Shown: positions 19,033 through 27,445, counted from the stretch's first letter. The stretch is DNA of 44,780 nt from an uncultured Lachnospiraceae bacterium (GCA_947178145.1 CAMWXE010000043.1:1-44780); one strand, 5' to 3'. Made by a program: numbers and translations. Notes: generated by a model from the sequence alone, not told the origin.

Positions 19033-19530
19033 GTGGGGATCAGAGGATATTACAGGGTTATTGAGGATTCCGTGTTAAGTCAGGTTATCAGCGGTGATAA
19101 AGAAATTTTTGACATTGCCCCCTTGCAATATCAGGAATTAGACATAGATAAGTTCTGGAGGGCGATCCATTATCTATTATGTAACGATATTGAAAATGGG
19201 GAACCGCCGGGGGGCTATGTTGTTCCGGTCAGAGATGACAATGAGATAGTTCCGGGCATACCGGTTTCTGATATTACGCTATATTATATTACAGCACAGC
19301 AAGTGAAGGAGGCTTCTGATTTTCTAAATGCATTGGACGATGATACGTTAAAAAGTATGTATGATTTTAAGGCGATGCGGGAAAACAAAGTATATCCACT
19401 CTTTGGAGATGAACCAGATACAGACGCAGAATGTTTTTATGAGGATATATATTCTTTTCTGATGATGATAAGGGATTATTTTGTACAGGCGGTAGAAAAT
19501 GGTTATGGCATTATTTTCTGGCTGATATAA
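19033..19530 (+). CDS. DUF1877 (YfbM-like) protein
   Basis: A 165-residue cytosolic protein with the DUF1877 pattern: GIRGYYRVI at the start, then DIDKFWRAIHYLLCNDIENG, PGIPVSD, and an acidic C-terminal helix FYEDIYSFLMMI. Function of the family is unknown. The start is GTG with AAGGAG eight bases upstream. Its TAA stop forms the first three bases of a 70-bp palindromic element, which may act as its transcript end. Confidence 0.82.
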   Translation: MGIRGYYRVIEDSVLSQVISGDKEIFDIAPLQYQELDIDKFWRAIHYLLCNDIENGEPPGGYVVPVRDDNEIVPGIPVSDITLYYITAQQVKEASDFLNALDDDTLKSMYDFKAMRENKVYPLFGDEPDTDAECFYEDIYSFLMMIRDYFVQAVENGYGIIFWLI

Positions 19531-19597
19531 GGAACTGCAGAAAAATAAGTGATGCAGACAAGTCAAGATGCGCCAGTTATTTTCCTGAGGTTCCTTA
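19528..19597. repeat. Palindromic element, second 70-bp copy
   Basis: Starts TAAGGAACTGCAGAAAAATA and ends, in inverted orientation, with TTCCTTA. It holds the internal GACAAGTCAAGATG. It is the same length as the copy at 13376 and overlaps the stop codon of the preceding gene. Confidence 0.72.
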
Positions 19598-19719
19598 CTG
19601 ACAATACACAGGCAGGGCGATCTCTTCCCTGCACCATGGGCGATGTCATCTTCTGTGAATTCAGATGATTTCTGTTCAAGGTTACTTGTTGGTTAAAAAA
19701 CGAGTCATTTCTTCGGGCA

Positions 19720-20508
19720 TCATATATACGAAGATTCAAAATCATATTCTCGAATGTCGCCAAATGACTGATCAAGTAATTGTTTCTCAAAGATTACTTT
19801 AGCATAATCAACCAATGACGGTTGCGTTAATAAATCAGATATTGCTTCATAAGTTTCATTAACAAATACCAATGACTCAATTTCTCCATCAGTAGCAGTT
19901 TCCCTGAATCTTTGCAGTAATGTCTCCTTAGTTAATCCTGTCTTTGCTGTATAACAAATACCAACTGTGGATTGGTTATCTCGTATATAAAAATACTTTT
20001 TGTCATCAATCGATACGATATCTTCACTGGTAAGACCGATTTCTTCCCTGCACTCTCTCAGGAATGTATGTACTGGATTCCCATCAAAAATATCTTCCTC
20101 AGACAATCCTCCGCCAATACATTGAATCACATCCGGAAAAGAAGTATGATTGGACATTTTTCCAAGAACATAATAACCATCCGCAGTAACAATACAGCCT
20201 CCAACTGCTACAGCCCTGCATTTTGTTATATTCTCATTCTTATGATTCATTACATACGTCATATGAGAATAATGTGTTTTCTCAAGCTCTATTTTTATTC
20301 CTTGTGATAATTTCTCTACAGATTTGACACTTAAAACGATGCCATCAAATAAACTTGGATTTTTGTCTACTGCCTCCTGCCAATATGTATTAATAGTTTT
20401 TATTTCTGCTTCACTTAGGGAAATCTCTGTTTCACTGAGGCAAAAAGAAACGTTATCACTGCATACAAATACTTTCGTATTATTGCCACAAACATACTGC
20501 GAACTCAC
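19720..20508 (-). CDS. Nudix hydrolase (long form)
   Basis: A 262-residue protein whose second half holds a Nudix fold. The motif tail RECREEIGL is intact, but an insertion separates it from GGGLSEEDIF and the upstream glutamate is not in the standard position. The N-terminal 80 residues are of unknown type. Family members cleave nucleoside diphosphates linked to another group. I choose GTG 20508 because GGAGGT lies seven bases upstream; a frame from ATG 20580 would add 24 residues across that site without a good ribosome-binding site. Confidence 0.78.
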   Translation of the reverse strand: MSSQYVCGNNTKVFVCSDNVSFCLSETEISLSEAEIKTINTYWQEAVDKNPSLFDGIVLSVKSVEKLSQGIKIELEKTHYSHMTYVMNHKNENITKCRAVAVGGCIVTADGYYVLGKMSNHTSFPDVIQCIGGGLSEEDIFDGNPVHTFLRECREEIGLTSEDIVSIDDKKYFYIRDNQSTVGICYTAKTGLTKETLLQRFRETATDGEIESLVFVNETYEAISDLLTQPSLVDYAKVIFEKQLLDQSFGDIREYDFESSYI

Positions 20509-20800
20509 TTTTTTATACCTCCATCCGGCATTATATATAATATTTCTATTGGCCTTCCCTTTATATTTACAGGAAAGCATTTATTAAACCTACACTTAAC
20601 AATGAAATCTTGTGCAAAATGGCAAAATTTTGGTTCTGGCTTGAGGAACAGTTATCTTTGAACAGTTCATTGGCCGGTGTTTCACGTTATATTAGATCCA
20701 GCTGCTTGATAGGTTTCAATTCCAGCTGTTAAAATCATACCACAAATCCTCTCATTAGACTACCTGATTATGCATCAAATGCATTTTGGGAATTCTAAGG

Positions 20801-20926
20801 GTGTTACTGTTTACGCCCCACGTGAAAACAGAGGATTTGCAGCAGTTTGCGCACTTAGCCGCGGAACCGGCAGCGACTGATGACATTGTGGTATTTACCA
20901 GCAGGAGAGAAGGTCAGTATGAGTAG
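20801..20926 (+). pseudogene. Possible tail of a lost ABC ATPase
   Basis: An open frame ending DIVVFTSRREGQYE and stopping at TAG 20924-20926, which overlaps the ATG of the next permease fragment (ATGAGTAG). Such overlaps are usual between an ABC-2 ATPase and its permease. No ATPase motif remains. The call rests on position and the form of the ending, so it is tentative. The stretch 20581-20800 before it shows nothing else I can name. Confidence 0.3.
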
Positions 20927-21110
20927 CGTCTGGAAATCAGTAAAACTGGATTTTTCTTTGGTAAAGTCTTATTGGAAAACAATATGCTTCACAATGGCGC
21001 TGCCTGTTGTCTTTGGGGCAGTCAACCGCTCTTTGATGACGGGGATACCAGTCAGGAACAAGGTAATCAGGGAGCGCAGGAAGAAGAAAAACAGGTGGAA
21101 CGGCTATTGA
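20919..21110 (+). pseudogene. Truncated ABC-2-type permease
   Basis: A good site (AGGAGAGAAGG) and ATG open a frame whose first 43 or so residues (VWKSVKLDFSLVKSYWKT, then a helix through LPVVFGAVNRSLMTG) match the start of small ABC-2 permeases. The remaining five or so helices are missing. The last residues are lysine- and arginine-rich and come from reading through the minus-strand terminator at 21090. The gene was therefore cut where the AAA-ATPase locus now ends. Confidence 0.65.
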
Positions 21111-21124
21111 CCGTTCCGCCTGTT
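21090..21124 (-). terminator. Terminator of the AAA-ATPase transcript
   Basis: A 14-bp stem with one G-U pair and a 7-base loop. On the minus strand it is followed by TTTTTCTTCTT, so it works for the gene at 21225 and its detached tail rather than for the plus strand. Confidence 0.6.
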
Positions 21125-21132
21125 CCTGTCTA

Positions 21133-21224
21133 TCAGTCAAGTTCTTCAATAATACAACTGTGCTCTTTCCGGGCAGTGTCATAACTCAAACCGACAGCGA
21201 GGATGTGGGTGATCTTCTCTTTTT
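21133..21224 (-). pseudogene. Detached C-terminus of the AAA-ATPase/nuclease protein
   Basis: Directly after the stop of the ATPase gene, in another frame, the minus strand reads KEKITHILAVGLSYDTARKE and ends CIIEELD. This is the usual final strand and ending of the PDDEXK_9-type domain found at the end of AAA-ATPase_like proteins. The nuclease core that should precede it (about 100-120 residues) is missing. The original gene therefore suffered an internal deletion with a frame change. Confidence 0.65.
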
Positions 21225-22391
21225 TTAGTTGAGCACTTCATTTGAATTTCTGACAAGTTCTGCCACGCAGCCAAAGTCATCATCTCTTAACGCTTTTTGG
21301 AATTCGAACATAAGCTCCTTATTTGGGACTCTTAGGATACCATCATAGTAAGACAACAGACCATAGATAATCATTGCTGAATAAATTTCGACTCTGTTTT
21401 TCGGATTTTCCTGTCCGGCAGCGTATTCCTCATCAATATCAATACGTATCGGAGTGTCATTGATCATCTTTATGACATCATCGCGCACCTCACCGATATT
21501 GTATTTCAGGAAAAACAACACCTCATCCATTCTGCCTGTCCTGGTCCAGTAGCTCTGGCAGGTCTCGTCCTCGAGTGCACATATCACAGATCTTGGATTA
21601 TACAGCCGCGCGCCATCCCGGGTCTGGTATCCGTTGTACCAGTCCCGGATTTCGTCCATTGACAGTGCGGTCTGTGTTTGGCAGAGCATTTCAACTTCCT
21701 TCTCAGTAAAACCAAAATATTTGTCAAAGAACGGGTCTTTGAGCATGGTGTATTCCTTGAACATATTCAGCGCAGAACCAGTGCTGTATTTTTTAATCGG
21801 CAGCACGCCTGTCATATAGGTGAGTGCTACGTAAGGTTTATCCTTGAGAAGGTTCCTCAGAAATTCCAGAAAATCGCCATAGTGTTCTGGGTACAGCTCC
21901 TGGCTGAAAATGTAATCCCACTCGTCAATGATAAAAATAAATTCATCGTCCGTGGCTGTCAGCGCATCCGATGCTTTGTCAAATTCCTTATCCCGCAGCG
22001 CGGGGTATGCTTCCTTGATGTCATTGATGATGGCATTGTTGAACTGTGCCAGATAATCCGTATAGCGGCTTCTGTCAAGAGGGATTTCATTCAGGCACAG
22101 ATTGATGACATTATATTTGTTCAGGTGTGTTGTATAAGTTTCGGTTTTGCTGACTTCCATATTGTCAAACAATGCTCTGGTATCATATGATTTGCAGTAG
22201 TAGGCGCCGAGCATATTGAGTATGGATGTCTTGCCAAAACGGCGTGGTTTTGTGATGCAGACATATTTTGTGTTGGTGCGTATGCGTTTGCTGATTTTCT
22301 CGATAATAGCGGATTTGTCAACAAAATATTCACTGTTGAGTAGTTCTTTGTATAAGATTAATGCAGATTTCGTATTCAGACATACAGCCAT
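21225..22391 (-). CDS. AAA-ATPase_like protein, truncated before its nuclease domain
   Basis: A 388-residue protein of the PF09820 family. Walker A is KPRRFGKTS at 48-56, Walker B is FIFIIDEWDYIF, and the characteristic FTEKEVEMLC and DWYNGYQ follow. Full-length relatives are about 500-570 residues and end in a PDDEXK_9 nuclease-like domain. Here the protein stops at FGCVAELVRNSNEVLN, where that domain should begin. ATG 22391 is chosen because GGAGGG lies five bases upstream; the frame from 22412 has no site. The family is common and expanded in gut Firmicutes and Bacteroidetes. Its role is unknown, with defence or transposon links suggested. Confidence 0.85.
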   Translation of the reverse strand: MAVCLNTKSALILYKELLNSEYFVDKSAIIEKISKRIRTNTKYVCITKPRRFGKTSILNMLGAYYCKSYDTRALFDNMEVSKTETYTTHLNKYNVINLCLNEIPLDRSRYTDYLAQFNNAIINDIKEAYPALRDKEFDKASDALTATDDEFIFIIDEWDYIFSQELYPEHYGDFLEFLRNLLKDKPYVALTYMTGVLPIKKYSTGSALNMFKEYTMLKDPFFDKYFGFTEKEVEMLCQTQTALSMDEIRDWYNGYQTRDGARLYNPRSVICALEDETCQSYWTRTGRMDEVLFFLKYNIGEVRDDVIKMINDTPIRIDIDEEYAAGQENPKNRVEIYSAMIIYGLLSYYDGILRVPNKELMFEFQKALRDDDFGCVAELVRNSNEVLN

Positions 22392-22412
22392 GGTATCCCT
22401 CCAATGCAACAA

Positions 22413-22715
22413 GATTTTTCTTTATTATACAGCCTGGTGCCGTTTGGCACAAGTCTGTTTTGGCGGCTTGACGACGGGAGCTGGCACGAAAATCACTGTT
22501 TACATACCGCCGATTGGAACACCAATCGGCGCACGATTTTTTACACTTTTGCCGGTAAAGGAACAGTGAAAATACAGGGACAGAGGGAAATGCAGGAAGA
22601 GCAGAACGGATGGACATTTCCGTGTGATTATGGTAATCTATTAGAAATATCAATCAAGTGTTGCTGAACTTGTGAACCAGGAACAAATTAGAAATTTGGA
22701 AAGGAAAAGGATAGT
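22413..22715. other. Intergenic stretch between divergent genes
   Basis: Holds an orphan plus-strand terminator at 22508 and an open frame (22404-22667) through FYTFAGKGTVKIQ that has no ribosome-binding site and runs across the terminator. Probably the remnant of a lost plus-strand gene end. A site GGAAAGGAAAAGG serves the gene at 22716. Confidence 0.35.
22508..22542 (+). terminator. Orphan Rho-independent terminator
   Basis: A perfect 10-bp stem (CGCCGATTGG / CCAATCGGCG), a 4-base loop and then a six-T run after a short spacer. No intact plus-strand gene ends upstream. Confidence 0.65.
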
Positions 22716-23189
22716 ATGAAAGACTGCTTAAAACCTCATAGAGATTTAGAAGCTGAGGTACAATTAAAAACAATTATTCAACAAATTCAATCTCTCATGG
22801 ATGAGCCAAAGAATGATTCTGCTGTTGAGAATCTGCTGATAGAAGCTTCTAAGTATATCAAAGCATCTGACAGGGTATTGGACTTAACAGTGATTGAACA
22901 CTATGAGGACTGGACTGATATAGATGGTATCGTAGGGGAACTGACGATGGAAGTACCTGTACTGCAGGCTGTTTCCAAAGAAGATTTTCTGTCAATTGTG
23001 CAGGAGATCAGAGAAGTGATTGAAAGTGGTCAGGCACCAGATAATATGCGGCTGGATTATTGGATGAATTTTTACAGAGAACTTTTCGCATTGAATTTTC
23101 CGAATGCAGAGAATGTTGATTTACTTGATGCAATATTTGAAGATACATCTTTGGATGACATGATTGAGGTTGCTTTTCCACACACATGA
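22716..23189 (+). CDS. Hypothetical acidic protein
   Basis: A 157-residue soluble, acidic, helix-rich protein (LEAEVQLKTIIQQIQSLMDE; LDAIFEDTSLDDMIEVAFP). No signal peptide, helix-turn-helix or catalytic motif. The ribosome-binding site AAAGGAAAAGG supports ATG 22716. The size and acidity recall immunity-type proteins of polymorphic toxin systems, but nothing else supports that and no toxin is adjacent. I do not recognise it. Confidence 0.65.
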   Translation: MKDCLKPHRDLEAEVQLKTIIQQIQSLMDEPKNDSAVENLLIEASKYIKASDRVLDLTVIEHYEDWTDIDGIVGELTMEVPVLQAVSKEDFLSIVQEIREVIESGQAPDNMRLDYWMNFYRELFALNFPNAENVDLLDAIFEDTSLDDMIEVAFPHT

Positions 23190-23271
23190 CGAGGATGCTT
23201 ATTGGCTGGTTAAAGATAAGATATTGAATCATTACGATTTATGATTACATTAATTGAAGGAGGATATGCAA

Positions 23272-25695
23272 ATGCAGAAATGGACACGAGTAATGTATCA
23301 ACCCAATCTTCCATTGGGAAGAGACGGCGGGAAGGTGACGGCGTGCAAAGAGCACATCGCGCTCTCGAAGGAGGCGGCCAAGGAGGGCATGGTGCTCCTG
23401 AAAAATGACGGCGGCCTGCTTCCGCTTGCGAAAGGCAGCAGGATTGCCCTTTTTGGAAAGGCGGGCTTTGACTATGTGCGCGGAGGCGGCGGAAGCGGGG
23501 AAGTGACAGTTTCCTATGCGAGAAATCTGTATGAAGGGTTCTCGTTGCTGAAGGACAGGGTCAGTGTGTTTGAGGAGCTTTCCGCATTTTACCGCGACAA
23601 TGTGAAGGAGCAGTATCGGGCCGGGCGTGTTCCCGGCATGACGATTGAGCCGGAGATTCCTGCGGAGCTGTTGAGAAAAGCGAGGGCCTACACGGACACA
23701 GCGGTTATCACAATCTGCCGCTTTTCCGGCGAGGGCTGGGACAGAAAGAGTATCGTGGATACCGAGAACAAAAATCTCTGCATCAGTGAGGACGCAATGG
23801 CAAAGCGGTCTGCGGAAATCTTTGAGGACGGCGATTTCTGCCTGACACACGCGGAGCGGGCAATGGTGGATGCGGTAAAGTCGAATTTTGAGAAAGTCAT
23901 CGTTGTCATGAATGTCGGCGGCATGGTGGACTCCTGCTGGTTCCACGATGATGCCAGAATCCAGTCCGTGCTGATGGCATGGCAGGGCGGCATCGAAGGA
24001 GGACTTGCGGCGGCAGAGCTGCTGATGGGAGAAGGCAATCCAAGTGGAAAGCTTGTGGATACCTTTGCGCGGGAGCTGGCGGATTATCCATCCACGGAGG
24101 GCTTCCATGAGTCGGAGCGTTTTGTCGATTATGCGGAAGATATCTATGTGGGGTACCGCTATTTTGAGACGATTCCCGGTGCGGACAGGAAGGTCAATTA
24201 TCCGTTTGGATTCGGCCTGTCATACACAGATTTTGCCCTGGCTGCAGGCGCGGCGTATGAGGAAAACGGCAGAATCTATGTTCCGGTCATGGTCACAAAT
24301 ATCGGAAATCGTGCCGGCAAGGAGGTTGTGCAGGCATATTTTGGCGCGCCGCAGGGAAAACTCGGCAAACCGGCAAAGCAGCTTGCAGCATTTCAGAAGA
24401 CGCGGCTGCTGCAGACAGGCGAGAGCCAGAGTATCATTTTGTCATGGCGCGTCGGCGATATGGCATCGTATGATGATCTTGGGAAAATCAAAGAGTCTGC
24501 CTACATTCTGGAAAAAGGCTCATACAGTCTCTTTGTCGGCGTATCGGTGCGCGATGTTGCAGCGCTTGATTTCAAGTACGAAGTCAAAGAAGATACCGTG
24601 GTGCAGCAGCTGTCCAGAAAATGTGCGCCGACAAGCCTGGAAAGGAGAATGCTTGCAAATGGAAGCTATGAGGAGCTGCCGACTGCGGCGCCGGTCGATA
24701 CCGATGCCAATGAGCTGGTTCCGCTGACCGTTGCGCAGACGGATGGCTTCACACCGGCAGCAAGGGCAGGAAAGCGGTATCATCTGTGGGTGAATACGGC
24801 GGCGCAGCAGCATCATTTTTTGCGGGAAGTGGCAGAGGGAAAGATTACGCTGGATGAATTTATGGCACAGCTGTCAGATGAGGATCTTGCCCATCTGTTG
24901 GGAGGACAGCCGAATACCGGCGTTGCAAACACCTTTGGCTGGGGAAATCTGCCTGAGTACGGCGTGCCCAATGTAATGACGGCGGACGGACCGGCGGGGT
25001 TGCGCATTGCGCCGGAATGCAGTGTGTACACCACCGCGTGGCCCTGTGCGACACAGCTTGCATGCTCGTGGAATGAGGAGCTTGTGGAGCGGGTTGGGGA
25101 AGCAGGCGGTGCGGAGGTGAAGGAAAACAATATTGCGGTGTGGCTGACACCGGCTGTCAATATCCACAGAAGCCCCCTCTGCGGGCGGAATTTTGAGTAT
25201 TACTCAGAAGATCCGTTTCTCACAGGAAAGCTTGCGGCGGCGATGGTGCGCGGAATCCAGAGCAACCATGTCGGCGCGTCAGTCAAGCATTTTGCGCTGA
25301 ACAACAAGGAGACAAACCGCAAAAACAGCGACTCGCGGGCTTCTGAGCGCGCTGTCCGGGAGATTTATCTCAAGGCGTTCGAAATCATTGTGAAGGAGGC
25401 GAGGCCCTGGTCGATTATGTCTTCCTACAACATTGTGAATGGCCATCGGGCTTCCGAGAACAGAGAGTTACTGGAAGATATCCTGCGCGGCGAGTGGGGA
25501 TTTGACGGCATGGTGACGACCGACTGGTGGACAAACGGCGAGCACTACAAGGAAGTCAAGGCTGGAAATGACGTCAAGATGGCGACCGGATTTCCGGAGC
25601 GTCTGATGGAAGCCCTGGACAAGGGGATTCTCACGCGTGCGGATATGGAAATCTGTGCGAGGAGGATATTGGAGCTCATCTTGAAGTTGGATTGA
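23272..25695 (+). CDS. GH3 beta-glucosidase with permuted domain order
   Basis: An 807-residue glycosidase in which the usual GH3 order is reversed. The C-type domain comes first (EAAKEGMVLLKNDGGLLPL at about 34-52). It is followed by a fibronectin-III-like domain (about 335-450) and then the TIM-barrel N-type domain (about 530-800). The barrel carries NVMTADGPAGLR, NIHRSPLCGRNFEYYSEDP, and the nucleophile Asp751 in MVTTDWW. This order is known from ruminal and clostridial beta-glucosidases. No signal peptide is present, so it would act on imported cello- or other beta-glucosides in the cytosol. ATG 23272 is placed by GAAGGAGG with seven-base spacing; longer starts at 23254 or 23266 lie on or too near that site. 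No transporter gene adjoins it. Confidence 0.92.
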   Translation: MQKWTRVMYQPNLPLGRDGGKVTACKEHIALSKEAAKEGMVLLKNDGGLLPLAKGSRIALFGKAGFDYVRGGGGSGEVTVSYARNLYEGFSLLKDRVSVFEELSAFYRDNVKEQYRAGRVPGMTIEPEIPAELLRKARAYTDTAVITICRFSGEGWDRKSIVDTENKNLCISEDAMAKRSAEIFEDGDFCLTHAERAMVDAVKSNFEKVIVVMNVGGMVDSCWFHDDARIQSVLMAWQGGIEGGLAAAELLMGEGNPSGKLVDTFARELADYPSTEGFHESERFVDYAEDIYVGYRYFETIPGADRKVNYPFGFGLSYTDFALAAGAAYEENGRIYVPVMVTNIGNRAGKEVVQAYFGAPQGKLGKPAKQLAAFQKTRLLQTGESQSIILSWRVGDMASYDDLGKIKESAYILEKGSYSLFVGVSVRDVAALDFKYEVKEDTVVQQLSRKCAPTSLERRMLANGSYEELPTAAPVDTDANELVPLTVAQTDGFTPAARAGKRYHLWVNTAAQQHHFLREVAEGKITLDEFMAQLSDEDLAHLLGGQPNTGVANTFGWGNLPEYGVPNVMTADGPAGLRIAPECSVYTTAWPCATQLACSWNEELVERVGEAGGAEVKENNIAVWLTPAVNIHRSPLCGRNFEYYSEDPFLTGKLAAAMVRGIQSNHVGASVKHFALNNKETNRKNSDSRASERAVREIYLKAFEIIVKEARPWSIMSSYNIVNGHRASENRELLEDILRGEWGFDGMVTTDWWTNGEHYKEVKAGNDVKMATGFPERLMEALDKGILTRADMEICARRILELILKLD

Positions 25696-25726
25696 AACCG
25701 GATTGAAATTGGAACGAACAATTTTC

Positions 25727-25787
25727 TTGACACGTTCTATGCAAAGTGATATATTTATCACATAAAGAGATAAATATATCACTTTGC
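25727..25787 (+). promoter_or_regulatory. Promoter embedded in a perfect 19-bp inverted repeat
   Basis: TTGACA (25727), 17 bases, TATATT (25750). The -10 box lies inside the left arm GCAAAGTGATATATTTATC (25741-25759). The right arm (25769-25787) is its exact reverse complement after a 9-base spacer. A protein bound here would block RNA polymerase. The obvious candidate is the XRE regulator at 26444 in the same unit, giving autoregulation. In RNA the repeat would also form a hairpin touching the ribosome-binding site GGAGGTG. Confidence 0.75.
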
Positions 25788-25798
25788 GGAGGTGTGCT

Positions 25799-26440
25799 AT
25801 GAAAAAGAGTGCGAAGGTTCTGATTGGTGTGGGCGTTGTCTGCCTGCTGTTACTGCTGGCGTCGGTGTGGTATGCGGTGACGTTTAACGAGTCCCGGCTT
25901 GTCGGACCGATGGATCTGTCGGAGTATGAGTTTACAGTAAAAGATCTGCCGATGATCGTTTCGGTCATTTTCGTGACGCTGTACGCAATCGTTCTAATTG
26001 GTATGACATCCGTTGCCAATAAGAAAAAGCGTATTACCAGAAAGATAAATCCCAAGTTGGGCTTCTTAGGCATAGCAGGTTTTTTGGGATTTCGGGGATT
26101 CTGGATGTATCCGGATGAGAAGGCGGTCGGGATGTTTCTGTCTTTCATATTTTTCGGCTTTTTTGGTTTTTTCTTTGAGGGTAAGATGTCGGACACTTTT
26201 ATGGACGAGCGGTACATGGAGAACAAAAGAAAGGCGCATCTGAATGCAGACAGAGCGGCAGTGAACATCATCTTTCTTGCACTGCTTGTATTTGGGCATG
26301 GGAGATTCATGGGTTTTGAATACTCGATGGTCGCGTTTGTGATTGTCGTCTCACTTGCGATCGCGCTCGATGTGTTTCTGGGCGAGTATTTGTTGTACCG
26401 ATATGATCATGAGGATGAACACTGTGAAAGCGAGGAATAG
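25799..26440 (+). CDS. DUF3796-like membrane protein
   Basis: A 213-residue protein with a first helix near 8-28, a second near 55-75, a phenylalanine- and glycine-rich region LGFLGIAGFLGFRGFWMYP typical of DUF3796, and two C-terminal helices. DUF3796 genes are often next to small XRE regulators, as here (GTG start 3 bases after this stop). The start at 25799 follows GGAGGTGTGCT; the frame from 25784 would cover it. Function unknown; the partner regulator probably represses the pair. Confidence 0.78.
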   Translation: MKKSAKVLIGVGVVCLLLLLASVWYAVTFNESRLVGPMDLSEYEFTVKDLPMIVSVIFVTLYAIVLIGMTSVANKKKRITRKINPKLGFLGIAGFLGFRGFWMYPDEKAVGMFLSFIFFGFFGFFFEGKMSDTFMDERYMENKRKAHLNADRAAVNIIFLALLVFGHGRFMGFEYSMVAFVIVVSLAIALDVFLGEYLLYRYDHEDEHCESEE

Positions 26441-26443
26441 GGC

Positions 26444-26644
26444 GTGCCGGACTTTGAATGCAGATTGAAAAAATACAGACAACAAAAAGAGCTGACACAG
26501 GAGGAGCTGGCGGTTATGGTCGGCGTGCGCCGGGAAACGATCATGCGCCTGGAAAAAGCGCAGTACAACCCGTCGCTGAAGCTGGCGGTCGACATCTCGA
26601 GAGCTGTCGGTGCGCCGATTGAGGAGATATTTATATTTCAATAA
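26444..26644 (+). CDS. Small XRE-family transcriptional regulator
   Basis: A 66-residue single-domain Cro/C1-type helix-turn-helix (KELTQEELAVMVGVRRETIM at 17-36, then NPSLKLAVDISRAVG), the YozG/HTH_3 type. Start is GTG, coupled to the preceding DUF3796 gene. It probably binds the 19-bp palindrome at 25741-25787. Confidence 0.88.
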   Translation: MPDFECRLKKYRQQKELTQEELAVMVGVRRETIMRLEKAQYNPSLKLAVDISRAVGAPIEEIFIFQ

Positions 26645-26680
26645 ATGTAGTACTTTGGATAGGAGTACAGGAGGAACAGT

Positions 26681-27112
26681 ATGGCAGTAAATTTTTATGA
26701 GAAAGTGGATGATAAACTGTTAAAGTTTGCTGTAATTATTGCAAAGACAGATGGAAAGTATGTTTTTTGCAAGCATAGGTCCAGAAATACCTTAGAGGTT
26801 CCGGGAGGTCATCGGGAGCCTGGCGAGGTGATATCAGATACTGCAAAGAGAGAATTATATGAGGAGACTGGAGCAATCGACTTTGATATTCAGCCGGTTT
26901 GTGTCTATTCTGTGATAGCAAAGGATAATTTTGACGGGGAGGAGTCTTTTGGAATGCTGTACTTTGCTGAGATCAGGGAGTTTGAGCAGGAGCTGCACAG
27001 TGAGATTGAGAAGATTGTTATCACTGATAAGATGCCAGTAGATTGGACCTATCCTGACATACAGCCTGATTTAATGGAAGAGGCAGGGCGGAGAGGTTTT
27101 GACTGCAGGTAA
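26681..27112 (+). CDS. Nudix hydrolase (short form)
   Basis: A 143-residue protein with a complete Nudix box at 43-65 (G-x5-E-x7-RE-L-x-EE-x-G), including Glu49, Arg57, Glu58, Glu61 and Glu62. It resembles MutT/ADP-ribose-type hydrolases that clear modified or surplus nucleotides. A good AGGAGG site precedes ATG, and a terminator follows at 27126. The substrate is not predictable. Confidence 0.9.
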   Translation: MAVNFYEKVDDKLLKFAVIIAKTDGKYVFCKHRSRNTLEVPGGHREPGEVISDTAKRELYEETGAIDFDIQPVCVYSVIAKDNFDGEESFGMLYFAEIREFEQELHSEIEKIVITDKMPVDWTYPDIQPDLMEEAGRRGFDCR

Positions 27113-27125
27113 AGAAATGCGTTAG

Positions 27126-27153
27126 ACAAAGGACAGCAGGAGCTGTCCTTTGT
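27126..27153 (+). terminator. Hairpin after the Nudix gene
   Basis: A perfect 12-bp stem (ACAAAGGACAGC / GCTGTCCTTTGT) with a 4-base loop. The T tract is weak. It may serve both the Nudix gene and the convergent regulator. Confidence 0.6.
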
Positions 27154-27169
27154 TGATTACAGGATTGTT

Positions 27170-27388
27170 TTACAATTTTTGGTCAGTATCGGAGGGAATG
27201 TATAACACAATATCTTTAATTTGGCAGTTTAGTATTCTGCACAGGTCATTCAGTGTTCTTGTCGATACATCCAGGTTGTGTTTCAGGCGGTGAAGCGTGC
27301 TGTTTGACATGTGGTGTTTATTGGTCAGAGAATACCAGCTTTCGTTTGACTTTTTCAATGTTTCCCAAAAAGGGGAATAGACAATCAT
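27170..27388 (-). CDS. Cro/C1-type helix-turn-helix regulator
   Basis: A 72-residue DNA-binding protein. It begins MIVYSPFWETLKKSNESWYS and shows the recognition segment NSTLHRLKHNLDVSTRTLND and LCRILNCQIKDIVLYIP, the HTH_26 pattern. AGGAGATACTTGAT precedes ATG. It is divergent from the hypothetical gene at 27579, which it may control. Confidence 0.82.
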   Translation of the reverse strand: MIVYSPFWETLKKSNESWYSLTNKHHMSNSTLHRLKHNLDVSTRTLNDLCRILNCQIKDIVLYIPSDTDQKL

Positions 27389-27445
27389 ATCAAGTATCTC
27401 CTTTTTCCTTAGTATTTAACTTTAGGATAAATTATATTCTAATAC

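Noticed and set aside
22404..22667. An 87-residue ORF on the plus strand
   Set aside because: It has no ribosome-binding site, overlaps the divergent ATPase start and runs through a terminator hairpin.
23000..25200. Long minus-strand frames opposite the GH3 gene
   Set aside because: They mirror the codon bias of the GH3 gene, lack ribosome-binding sites and encode low-complexity His/Arg/Pro-rich sequence.
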